Source: an uncultured Bacteroides sp.
GTDB taxonomy: Bacteria > Bacteroidota > Bacteroidia > Bacteroidales > Bacteroidaceae
Assembly: GCA_959606905.1 (NCBI GenBank)
Contig: CAUHML010000194.1
Location: forward strand, 1 to 5,616
Reading direction: 5' to 3'
DNA: 5,616 nucleotides
Position numbers and translations under genes: made by a program. The notes under the pieces are model-generated. The model was not told the DNA's origin, searched no databases, and worked only from the letters and a program-made list of their open reading frames with translations. Below are positions 1-5,616 of the stretch, piece after piece (the stretch's first letter is position 1; each line of letters opens with the position of its first letter).

Positions 1-192
1 GTTGCGTTTGCTTTGATAGCAGGAATGAATGTGTATAATGCTCAGCAATCGGATATAATGTCTGATTTGGTACTGGCTAATGTAGAAGCGTTGGCTAGAA
101 ATGAAATTTCCAATTGTGATAATGGCTGTTGGGATAATGGAAGTGGGTGTTTGTGTGGAGTTTGGTATCCTGGATGGAAAGAAGCACAATGA
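1..192 (+). CDS. NVEAL-family peptide, 5' truncated
   Basis: The frame is open from base 1 and ends at TGA 190-192, giving the last 63 residues of a small protein whose start lies outside the window. It begins inside a hydrophobic segment (VAFALIAGMNVYN), followed by a polar stretch, then the family signature NVEALA (residues 28-33 of this fragment) and a short tail. The tail has four cysteines, a shared GSGCL block and GVWYPGWKEAQ at the end. This is the architecture of the Bacteroidales NVEAL family: tiny exported peptides of unknown function. The tail closely matches that of the second peptide at 1377-1595 (GSGCLxGVWxP), so the two are paralogues, but this one has two more cysteines. The likely mature peptide is the Cys-rich tail after NVEALA. 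Family assignment is firm; cleavage and function are inferred. Confidence 0.9.
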   Translation, partial: VAFALIAGMNVYNAQQSDIMSDLVLANVEALARNEISNCDNGCWDNGSGCLCGVWYPGWKEAQ

Positions 193-220
193 TTGATTGA
201 GAGCATGTTCAATATTTAGT

Positions 221-318
221 ATGAAATCGTCTTAAACTGATTTCAATAGGTTTTTCTGTCTTTATATTATGGATGTTATTATTCATTATATTCGGATTTT
301 AGTTTAAGACGATTTTAT
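221..318 (+). repeat. Long inverted repeat in the spacer upstream of the propeller gene
   Basis: Bases 224-238 (AAATCGTCTTAAACT) are the exact reverse complement of 301-315. Pairing extends to 221-240 with 299-318 if two G-T pairs (223/316 and 239/300) are allowed. The arms enclose a 58-base AT-rich loop (241-298). In a + strand transcript both imperfect pairs become G-U wobbles, whereas in the opposite transcript they would be A-C mismatches, which suggests an RNA structure read on the + strand. It sits between an NVEAL gene and the propeller gene, 34 bases before the ATG at 352. It could be a processing or attenuation hairpin, a small RNA, or inverted-repeat ends of a small mobile or invertible segment. 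A weak match to the Bacteroides -7 element (TATATTCG, 287-294, consensus TAnnTTTG) lies in the loop, with no good -33 TTTG partner. Confidence 0.7.
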
Positions 319-351
319 TAATGAATTATTATATAGACTTATTGTTGAATT

Positions 352-1350
352 ATGAGAAATATATTGTGTGTGACATTAATCGCTTTATTGGGAGGTTGCA
401 CTTCTACTTCCGTAACGGAAAAATATCAAGATAAGCGTAATGATATTATTAATGTAAAAGATAAGGTAATAGAGTTCGAGACTGGAAATGTTTTAATAGG
501 TTCTGTTTCGCGTTTGTATATGTCGAATAAGTGTTTGTTAATAGCTGATCATAAGTCTGTTGATAAACAGATACATATATTCAATAAAAATGATTTTAGT
601 TATCTTACCAGCATTGGAAATTTCGGGGAGGGGCCTGAAGAAATAACAGTGATGGGATGCTTAGCCATAGATGAGGCTCATCATCAATTATATGTTTCAG
701 ATCATGCCAAACAAAAGATATTTAGTTATGATATGGATAGTGTAATGGTGGATTCTTTGTATAAGCCTCAAGTAAAGACTGCGATGAACGAAACTTTATT
801 TCCTTCTGAATATCAGTATATAAATGATACTTTATCAATTGCTGTATTAATAAAGCCAACCAGTACTTCTACTTTTAATCAGTTTTTAGGTAGATGGAAT
901 ATGAACACAGGCGAAATGATTCCTATGAAATACACTCATCCGGATATTCAGAAGAAACGAATAACTTTTGCTGCTTCGGAGAAAGCGGGAATATATGTAG
1001 AATGTTATACCCGACATGATTTGATGACCATTTGTTCTTTAGATGGAGAATTGCTATATAATATATATGGTCCTGACTGGGATGGTGGAAATGGCAATAA
1101 ACTTCAATCCTTTGGTACGGTGATGATAGGAAATGACAAAATATTTGTTTCTTATTGTGGAGAAGATTATGCCAGAGATTCTTTTCCGACAAAGATTCTG
1201 GTCTTTGATTTGGAAGGGAATTATCTTAAAACCTTAGAGACTGGATATAAAATATCAGACTGTTGCTATGACTCATTCAATAATAGAATTATTTTGTCTT
1301 TGAACGATGTTGTTCAATTTGCCTATTTAGATATTGACGGAATAATATGA
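352..1350 (+). CDS. Six-bladed beta-propeller lipoprotein (BF3164/TolB-like type)
   Basis: This 332-aa protein has a short lipoprotein signal: MRN, a hydrophobic run, then the lipobox LGGC with the lipidated cysteine at residue 16. It should therefore be an outer-membrane-anchored lipoprotein. Blade-like repeats follow, with a hydrophobic strand ending in a D-G/N turn (IFSYDMDS near 123-130, CSLDGELL near 228-235, VFDLEGNYLKTLETGY near 284-299). IGNFGEGPEEI near 88-98 matches the GxxGEGPGE signature typical of Bacteroidetes six-bladed propeller proteins. Enzymatic activity is not indicated; such propellers usually bind ligands or proteins. It lies between two NVEAL genes, and the spacer to the second is only 26 bases, so co-transcription with it is likely. 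ATG 352 is chosen because it directly precedes the signal peptide; no Shine-Dalgarno sequence is seen. Fold family is fairly sure; the partner, perhaps the NVEAL peptides, is inferred. Confidence 0.88.
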   Translation: MRNILCVTLIALLGGCTSTSVTEKYQDKRNDIINVKDKVIEFETGNVLIGSVSRLYMSNKCLLIADHKSVDKQIHIFNKNDFSYLTSIGNFGEGPEEITVMGCLAIDEAHHQLYVSDHAKQKIFSYDMDSVMVDSLYKPQVKTAMNETLFPSEYQYINDTLSIAVLIKPTSTSTFNQFLGRWNMNTGEMIPMKYTHPDIQKKRITFAASEKAGIYVECYTRHDLMTICSLDGELLYNIYGPDWDGGNGNKLQSFGTVMIGNDKIFVSYCGEDYARDSFPTKILVFDLEGNYLKTLETGYKISDCCYDSFNNRIILSLNDVVQFAYLDIDGII

Positions 1351-1376
1351 TGTATTTAATGTAAAATTTGGTAATA

Positions 1377-1595
1377 ATGAAAAGTAAAAAAATGTTTTTG
1401 AGTCTTGTGGCTATTATTTTTAGTATATTTATTGGTTATAATATATATAGCGTGGAAAATAGTCAACAGACATTTGATGTTTCTTTTTTGAATATTGAAG
1501 CATTGGCGAGTGGCGAAAGTTCCGGTAATTGCCCAGAGTATGGATCTGGTTGTTTAGATGGTGTATGGTGGCCTTCAAAGCGGGAAAAATGGTAA
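1377..1595 (+). CDS. NVEAL-family peptide (NIEAL variant), complete
   Basis: This 72-aa protein starts at ATG 1377; an in-frame TTG at 1368 would add only three residues and is less likely. Residues 1-5 are basic (MKSKK) and 6-24 form a hydrophobic membrane-targeting segment. Residues 25-38 are a polar linker, 39-44 are NIEALA, and 45-72 are a tail with two cysteines (C52, C59), the block GSGCLDGVWWP (57-67) and a charged, aromatic end (SKREKW). The tail resembles that of the peptide at 1-192. The product is presumably exported and cut after the ALA at 42-44, leaving a 28-residue peptide whose cysteines could form one disulfide. That motif is about 18 residues beyond the hydrophobic segment, farther than a standard signal peptidase site, so either a dedicated protease or two cuts would be needed. 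Function is unknown; a signalling or antagonistic peptide is possible but unproven. Confidence 0.9.
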   Translation: MKSKKMFLSLVAIIFSIFIGYNIYSVENSQQTFDVSFLNIEALASGESSGNCPEYGSGCLDGVWWPSKREKW

Positions 1596-1768
1596 CTTAC
1601 TATTTTTCTTGAAAAAGTATATTAAAAAGTTTTTATACTGCTTTGGATATATTTTGAAGCTAGTATATTTACTTATAGATGCTATAGTTTTGGATTTTGT
1701 TGAAGAAGGAATGATATTTTGTTTTTCTGATTATAACGAAATTTTATATGGTAGCTTTTGTAAGGACT
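1596..1768. other. AT-rich stretch between the NVEAL gene and the relics, no supported gene
   Basis: No gene is supported here. An open frame (1558-1788) crosses this stretch, but it begins inside the NVEAL coding sequence in another frame and has no ribosome-binding site. Its content (rich in F, L, Y, I, K) is what AT-rich non-coding DNA gives. Bases 1684-1703 (TATAGTTTTGGATTTTGTTG) resemble 2171-2190 of the downstream transglutaminase relic with small gaps, and the codons for LLIDAI just upstream recall YLIDHI (residues 124-129) of the intact transglutaminase. This may be a third, badly decayed piece of that gene, but in DNA this rich in A and T the match could be chance. TAGTTTTG at 1685-1692 fits the Bacteroides -7 consensus but lacks a well-spaced -33 element. 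Confidence 0.4.
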
Positions 1769-1990
1769 ATGATTACAAAGAGTGTTAATAAATTAATCTT
1801 ATTCCTTTTTGTAATTTGTGTTATTGGAATAGTATGGATAACTAATCCAAGTGATTACTTTAGCTTCATTTAAAATATCTTCTGACTCTATAAATCGATC
1901 CTATTACTAGTGGACAATATTTTAGTAAATAAATGAGTAAAGGGAGGACGACTCTTTAATATTGGGGAAACTTCGGCAAAAAATGATGTG
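1769..1990 (+). pseudogene. Broken S26 signal peptidase I, N-terminal remnant
   Basis: This is a decayed paralogue of the intact peptidase at 2289-3191, matching its residues 11-83. The remnant reads MITKSVNKLI, a hydrophobic membrane segment, then after a frame change SFKISSDSI (1866-1892), which corresponds to SFKIPSDSM around the catalytic serine. A one-base loss follows, then DNILVNK-stop-VKGGRLFNI and on to NDV (1913-1990). In that last block 17 of 26 aligned residues equal the intact protein (hand count). The in-frame TGA at 1934-1936 sits exactly where the intact gene has TGG for Trp65. Lysine box D, box E and the rest of the enzyme are missing: homology stops at residue 83 and jumps to transglutaminase sequence at about 1992. 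The protein cannot be functional. The divergence shows an old duplicate, not a recent copy. Confidence 0.88.
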
Positions 1991-1991
1991 A

Positions 1992-2127
1992 CTTAAAAAT
2001 TACCGGACGATTTTTGGTAGCCATAAAGCATTGATAGAAGATGAAATAAATGTTTCCCCTTTATTTAAAAATAAAAAGGTGATAGACGTTCCCTATGAAT
2101 ATTTGCCGACAGCCGTAATTAATTTGT
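1992..2127 (+). pseudogene. Transglutaminase-like gene remnant, middle segment
   Basis: The frame beginning at CTT 1992 encodes KNYRTIFG, then LIEDE, SPLFKNKKVIDV, YEYL and TAVINL. This aligns without gaps to residues 294-335 of the intact transglutaminase-like lipoprotein (YRNTYGD, LIKDEED, PPFFKNRRIIDV, QYIETTDVEL), with 17 of 42 residues identical by hand count. The catalytic core, signal peptide and C-terminal domain are absent. The fragment directly abuts the peptidase relic. Measured on the intact gene pair, joining peptidase codon 83 to transglutaminase codon 292 corresponds to a loss of about 1.5 kb (the interval 2538-4078 here), so a single internal deletion in an ancestral peptidase-transglutaminase pair explains the junction. 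The frame stays open to the TAA at 2163-2165, but homology fades near 2127, where the next fragment begins in another frame. Confidence 0.85.
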
Positions 2128-2287
2128 TTGAATCTGGAAGTGTGGGAAAATCGACTGTGGAGTAAATATTATAGTTTTGAAGATTTTTGTGAGTATATCT
2201 TCGCTTATATGATAGAAAATGAGCCATTGGAATCCTAAAGAAGAACGTGCTTTTTATATGAAACAAGGTAAACAGGTATTTCTATAA
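2128..2287 (+). pseudogene. Transglutaminase-like gene remnant, N-proximal segment
   Basis: In the frame of CGA 2152 the DNA encodes VWENRLWSKYYSFEDFCEYI, then FAYMIENEPLES and a stop (2236-2238). From the second Trp this matches residues 140-164 of the intact protein (WAKALSLDEFCEYI, then NEPLE), 13 of 25 identical by hand count. A shift into the next frame continues PKEERAFYMKQGKQVFL and ends at TAA 2285-2287, plausibly matching residues near 165-178. This segment belongs upstream of the one at 1992-2127 in a normal gene, yet lies downstream of it here. The two therefore come from different copies or from a rearrangement. It ends one base before the ATG of the intact peptidase, so its 3' part may now serve as that gene's leader. 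TAGTTTTG at 2172-2179 fits the Bacteroides -7 consensus, but no correctly spaced -33 TTTG is seen. Confidence 0.87.
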
Positions 2288-2288
2288 A

Positions 2289-3191
2289 ATGAAAAACAGG
2301 ACAGAACATTGGGTTAGTATAAAAAAAGGACTTGATAAATTATTATCAGTAGCTTTTTTCTTTTGCATAATTGTAATCGTATGGTTATTATTTCAGGTGA
2401 TTGGTTTTGTTTCGTTTAAAATTCCTTCTGACTCCATGGAGCCTGCCCTGTTTGCCGGAGATAATATATTGGTGAACAAGTGGGTGATGGGAGGACGCCT
2501 ATTTGACATTTGGGATGCTTCCGAGAAAAAGAATGTAGAAATATCCCGTTTGCCCGGCTTCGGGAAGGTAAAGCACAATGATGTATTGGTTTTTAATTTC
2601 CCTTATCCCGGCCGATGGGACAGCCTGGGACTGAATTTAAAGACTTATTATGTAAAGCGCTGTGTGGCTGTGCCGGGTGATACCTTTGAAATTAGAAATG
2701 CACACTATAAGGTGCGTGGATATACGGAAACTCTAGGATGCGTAGCTTCACAGGACAGGTTGCAACAGCTTCAGTTGGCCGGAGAGGAACGAAATTGGGG
2801 CATAGTGATGAGGGCTTATCCCAATGATAGTTTGGTGAATTGGACGATAAAGGAGTTCGGCCCTTTTTATATTCCGGCTAAAGGTACGAGTGTGAAAATG
2901 AATACTGTTAACCGGATATTGTATAAGAATGCGATAGAGTGGGAGCAGAAAAAGAAATTGGTGCAACAGGGAGATTCATTTCTGTTGAACGATAGTATCA
3001 TACAGGAATATCAGTTTAAGGAAGATTACTATTTTGTAACAGGCGACAAAGTAATGAATTCCAAAGATTCCCGTTATTGGGGATTGTTACCCAAAAAGTT
3101 TATTGTGGGAAAAGCGACATTGATATGGAAGTCCGTTGATTTGGATACGGATGAGATTCGTTGGAACAGGGTATTTAAAAGAATAGAATAA
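2289..3191 (+). CDS. Signal peptidase I paralogue (S26 family serine/lysine protease)
   Basis: This 300-aa enzyme should cleave signal-type leaders at the outer face of the inner membrane. One membrane anchor spans about residues 17-41. Box B follows at once (KIPSDSMEPAL, 44-54) with nucleophile Ser49. Box D is YYVKRCVAVPGD (120-131) with general base Lys123, and box E is GDKVMNSKDSRYWGLLP (252-268). All catalytic elements are present, so it is probably active. Residues 140-240 form the variable cap region between the boxes. It has one N-terminal anchor instead of the two of E. coli LepB and is short for a Bacteroidetes housekeeping enzyme, so I call it an accessory paralogue and withhold lepB. 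A decayed paralogue lies just upstream, and the transglutaminase-like gene starts 14 bases after it, probably in the same operon. The nearby NVEAL peptides with their ALA motif are attractive substrates (inference). ATG 2289 has no clear ribosome-binding site. Confidence 0.95.
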   Translation: MKNRTEHWVSIKKGLDKLLSVAFFFCIIVIVWLLFQVIGFVSFKIPSDSMEPALFAGDNILVNKWVMGGRLFDIWDASEKKNVEISRLPGFGKVKHNDVLVFNFPYPGRWDSLGLNLKTYYVKRCVAVPGDTFEIRNAHYKVRGYTETLGCVASQDRLQQLQLAGEERNWGIVMRAYPNDSLVNWTIKEFGPFYIPAKGTSVKMNTVNRILYKNAIEWEQKKKLVQQGDSFLLNDSIIQEYQFKEDYYFVTGDKVMNSKDSRYWGLLPKKFIVGKATLIWKSVDLDTDEIRWNRVFKRIE

Positions 3192-3205
3192 TAGTAAGAA
3201 GCCAG

Positions 3206-5113
3206 ATGAAATATTGTATAGTCAGCATCATGATAATTTGCTCTTCCTTCCTTTCGGTAAGTTGTACGGATAAGGCATTGGAAGACTCTTTGAAGTTGAG
3301 TGGTGAAAATCGCGCAGAATTAGAGCGTGTACTTTTACACTACAAAGACAATCCTAAAAAGAAGAAAGCTGCTGAATTCTTGATACGGAACATGAAATGG
3401 TGTCATGCCGAGGATTCTCCGTTTATGGATATATATTACAAGCAAGTAGATCGTTTACAGGCGAATGACAGCATATATGCAGAAGAGATGATTGCTTTCT
3501 ATGATTCGATTTATAAACCGGAGTGGTTTCAAAATATGACTGTAACTTTCGATTTATGTACCATGAAGGCGGATTATTTAATAGATCACATAGACAGGGC
3601 TTTTCAGGCATGGCAGTCGCCTTGGGCAAAAGCATTGTCATTGGATGAATTTTGCGAATATATTCTTCCGCATCGTTTAGGGAATGAACCATTGGAGCCG
3701 TGGATGGCCATGTATCAGAAAACGTTTAAGTCTGTAGCGGATACAATGTATAATAGGAAGGTGGACGAGTTGTATGAAGTAATCAGCTGGATGGTTGTGG
3801 GGCACAGATATTATACACCTTCGTATGTGCCCGATCTAAGGCCTTCATCTTTGTTAGGGATAAAAGTGGGGGCATGTCCGGCCTATACGGCATTGGGAAG
3901 GTACATTTATAGAAGTATCGGTGTTCCCGTTGTTTCTGACTTTACTCCGAACTGGGCAAATCATGCCATGGGGCATGAATGGATTTCTATTATGGCAGAT
4001 GGTAAATGTTATCCTATAATGCCGGGGAGTCCCTGCCGTTTTGGAAATCATATAAAAGGCGGAAGCTATCGCATGTCTAAGGCTTACCGCAATACTTACG
4101 GTGATCAGGGAGGACTTATAAAGGATGAAGAGGACATACCGCCCTTCTTTAAAAATCGCAGGATAATAGATGTGACGAATCAGTATATAGAGACAACGGA
4201 CGTAGAGCTTGCTGATTGTTTTGATACAGAAACCAATACGCATTATGCTTATCTGTCTGTTTTTGACTTACGTGACTGGAAAGTGGTGGCGTATGGTGCG
4301 AAAAAGGGGGCGGGATATGTGTTCAAAGATATGGCTCGTAATGCAGTATATTTACCGGTTTTTTATTCCAAAGGGAATTATACTCCTGCTTATTATCCTG
4401 TAAAGGTGGATGAAAAAGGAAGAGTTTCATATCTGAATCCGGATGTAAAGCATAAGCGGAGAGTTGTTTTGACAAGGAAGTTTATGGATATGAATCCTAA
4501 GAAATGGATAAAGGCGATAATAGGAGGGTATTTTGTATTAAGCAGGGAAGCAGCTTTTGCGAATGCTGATACTATCCATATTGATTTATTGAAAGAGTGC
4601 AATTATCAGACGGTGACATTGAACAAAGCATATAGGTACATGAAGTACGTGCCACCGGTAAAGACAGAAGGAAACATGGCAGAAATAGAACTATATGATG
4701 AAAAAGGGCAGAAGCTGGCCGGTAAGGTTATTGGTAATTATAGACCGGAAAGAATGGATGCTATGGAAACGATGAAAAGGGCTTTTGATGGCAATGTGTT
4801 AAGTTCTCCCAAAACGGTGAAAACACAAACTGATGCTTGGGTGGGGCTTGATTTAGGACGTGTCGTTTCTGTTTCGAAATTGGTTTATCTACCCCGCAAT
4901 GATGATAACTTCATTAAGGAAGGTGAGCTATATGAACTTTTTTACTGGGATAGAGAGTGGAAAAGTTTAGGAAGGCAGGTCGGTAGCAGGCAATTACAGT
5001 ACCTGGAATATGATAATGTTCCTGATAATGCTTTATTGCTTTTGCGCAATCTGACAAAAGGGAAAGAAGAGCGGATTTTTACATACGAGGACGGGAAACA
5101 AGTTTGGTGGTAG
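3206..5113 (+). CDS. Transglutaminase-like lipoprotein with C-terminal discoidin-like domain
   Basis: This 635-aa protein begins with a lipoprotein signal; the lipidated cysteine is Cys20 (FLSVSC), so it should be membrane-anchored facing the periplasm or cell surface. Residues 40-200 are an alpha-helical region typical of a Bacteroidales family (SLDEFCEYILPHRLGNEPLE, 145-164). The transglutaminase-like core follows: Cys224 in GACPAYTAL with the usual RYIYRSIGVPV helix after it, and His257 in GHEW. The third catalytic acid expected about 15 residues after the histidine is not obvious (CYPIMPGSP there). Residues 540-635 resemble an F5/8 type C-like module (WVGLDLGRVVSVSKLVYLPR, YELFYWD, TKGKEERIFTYEDGKQVWW). 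Such proteins may act as cysteine proteases or amide-bond enzymes rather than true transglutaminases. It lies 14 bases after the peptidase and 2 before the ligase-like gene, so an operon is likely. Start chosen for the signal peptide. Confidence 0.92.
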   Translation: MKYCIVSIMIICSSFLSVSCTDKALEDSLKLSGENRAELERVLLHYKDNPKKKKAAEFLIRNMKWCHAEDSPFMDIYYKQVDRLQANDSIYAEEMIAFYDSIYKPEWFQNMTVTFDLCTMKADYLIDHIDRAFQAWQSPWAKALSLDEFCEYILPHRLGNEPLEPWMAMYQKTFKSVADTMYNRKVDELYEVISWMVVGHRYYTPSYVPDLRPSSLLGIKVGACPAYTALGRYIYRSIGVPVVSDFTPNWANHAMGHEWISIMADGKCYPIMPGSPCRFGNHIKGGSYRMSKAYRNTYGDQGGLIKDEEDIPPFFKNRRIIDVTNQYIETTDVELADCFDTETNTHYAYLSVFDLRDWKVVAYGAKKGAGYVFKDMARNAVYLPVFYSKGNYTPAYYPVKVDEKGRVSYLNPDVKHKRRVVLTRKFMDMNPKKWIKAIIGGYFVLSREAAFANADTIHIDLLKECNYQTVTLNKAYRYMKYVPPVKTEGNMAEIELYDEKGQKLAGKVIGNYRPERMDAMETMKRAFDGNVLSSPKTVKTQTDAWVGLDLGRVVSVSKLVYLPRNDDNFIKEGELYELFYWDREWKSLGRQVGSRQLQYLEYDNVPDNALLLLRNLTKGKEERIFTYEDGKQVWW

Positions 5114-5115
5114 AG

Positions 5116-5616
5116 ATGGAAAATAAATGGTCGAAATATGGAATGGCATTGGTAGCAGGCATACCGGTTGCCCTGTGCCTCAGCGTGGTGTGTTGTGGTA
5201 CGTCTTCACTGCCTGCCGATATATTGGAAGATGACTGGCGGTGGATGTATGGCTGTGGTGTACTCTCCTTGGCAGGCCTTGCACTGCTTGTACTCCTGTT
5301 CCCGAAAAGGGTAAAGGAATGTCTGTCGGCTGTCGTTTCATGGGTGTTTATTCTATACGGAGGTATAGAAGCCGTTTGGGGCATCCGCCAGGTATACGGA
5401 TTTACCTATTCCAACCATTCCCTCTATGCCTTGACCGGCTCGTTCTATAATCCCGGTCCTTACTCAGGCTATCTTGCCATGATATTCCCTGTTTGTCTGC
5501 ACGAATGGTTAGAGCGGAAAGAGCATAAGAAAACCGTACCTTATTATATTGCAATAGCCGGAATGCTATTGATTCTTTGTGTGTTGCCTGCCGGAATGAG
5601 CCGCTCGGCATGGATA
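5116..5616 (+). CDS. O-antigen ligase family membrane protein, 3' truncated by window end
   Basis: ATG 5116 opens two bases after the transglutaminase stop, and the frame stays open to the window end (167 codons seen). The visible part has about five hydrophobic membrane segments (roughly 9-27, 46-63, 69-86, 113-130, 143-160). It also carries two blocks typical of Bacteroidetes O-antigen ligase/polymerase (Wzy_C-like) proteins: LTGSFYNPGPYSGYLAM (106-122) and LPAGMSRSAW (157-166). Full-length members usually have 10 or more membrane segments and a large periplasmic loop carrying key Arg/His residues, which would lie beyond the window. Family members join lipid-linked glycans to lipid A or to proteins. 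No glycan genes are visible here and the upstream neighbours handle peptides, so a protein or peptide target is possible (inference). The base composition looks more GC-rich than the NVEAL half of the window. Translation is probably coupled to the upstream gene. Confidence 0.85.
   Translation, partial: MENKWSKYGMALVAGIPVALCLSVVCCGTSSLPADILEDDWRWMYGCGVLSLAGLALLVLLFPKRVKECLSAVVSWVFILYGGIEAVWGIRQVYGFTYSNHSLYALTGSFYNPGPYSGYLAMIFPVCLHEWLERKEHKKTVPYYIAIAGMLLILCVLPAGMSRSAWI

Noticed and set aside
221..318. Rho-independent terminator for the upstream NVEAL gene
   Set aside because: The loop is 58 bases long, the stem is not GC-rich and the run after it (TTATTAATG) is not a clean T-tract, so I list it only as an inverted repeat.
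1597..1622. Small hairpin TTTTT-CTTG-AAAAA after the NVEAL stop
   Set aside because: The stem is five A-T pairs plus a bulged extension, too weak to call a terminator in DNA this AT-rich.
1558..1788. 76-codon open frame overlapping the end of the second NVEAL gene
   Set aside because: It starts inside the NVEAL coding sequence, lacks a ribosome-binding site and has the composition of translated AT-rich spacer; it also overlaps the start of the peptidase relic.
2172..2179. TAGTTTTG as the -7 promoter element of the peptidase operon
   Set aside because: It fits the TAnnTTTG consensus but no TTTG lies 19-21 bases upstream (nearest at 2127-2130), and the bases are explained as codons of the transglutaminase relic.
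1769..2287. Insertion sequence or integron behind the rearranged relics
   Set aside because: No transposase or integrase, no terminal inverted repeats and no target duplications are visible; deletion between tandem copies accounts for the pattern.
3854..4243. 129-codon minus-strand open frame
   Set aside because: It lies wholly opposite the well-supported transglutaminase-like gene and shows no signal peptide, motif or family resemblance. The other minus-strand frames are shadows for the same reason.

Overview
The window reads as chromosomal DNA from a gut Bacteroidales (Bacteroides, Phocaeicola or Parabacteroides type). It carries NVEAL-family peptides, a Bacteroidetes-style six-bladed beta-propeller lipoprotein and a transglutaminase-plus-discoidin-like lipoprotein. 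The genes mostly lack clear Shine-Dalgarno sequences, as is usual in this group. Everything recognisable is on the + strand. No rRNA, tRNA, CRISPR array, transposase or integrase is visible.

Layout: 1-192 is the 3' end of an NVEAL peptide gene. 193-351 is an intergenic spacer with a long inverted repeat (221-240 paired with 299-318). 352-1350 is a propeller lipoprotein. 1377-1595 is a second, complete NVEAL peptide gene of 72 aa. 1596-2288 holds no intact gene. Its first ~170 bases are unexplained, and the rest is a gene graveyard: a broken signal peptidase (1769-1990), then two pieces of a transglutaminase-like gene (1992-2127 and 2128-2287) lying in the reverse of their normal order. Intact versions of the same two genes follow: an S26 signal peptidase I paralogue (2289-3191) and a transglutaminase-like lipoprotein (3206-5113). 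Two bases later a polytopic membrane protein of the O-antigen ligase family begins (5116) and runs off the window.

Inference: the locus looks like a peptide-secretion cassette that has expanded and decayed by tandem duplication. Each NVEAL peptide has an N-terminal membrane-targeting segment, an acidic linker, the N(V/I)EALA motif and a Cys/Trp-rich tail sharing GSGCLxGVWxP. The ALA inside the motif resembles an A-x-A signal peptidase I site, and a non-housekeeping signal peptidase lies nearby. A plausible reading is that the peptidase releases the tails and that the lipoproteins and ligase-like protein act on, bind or export them. The order of the genes and the relics are seen directly; the functional link is a hypothesis.
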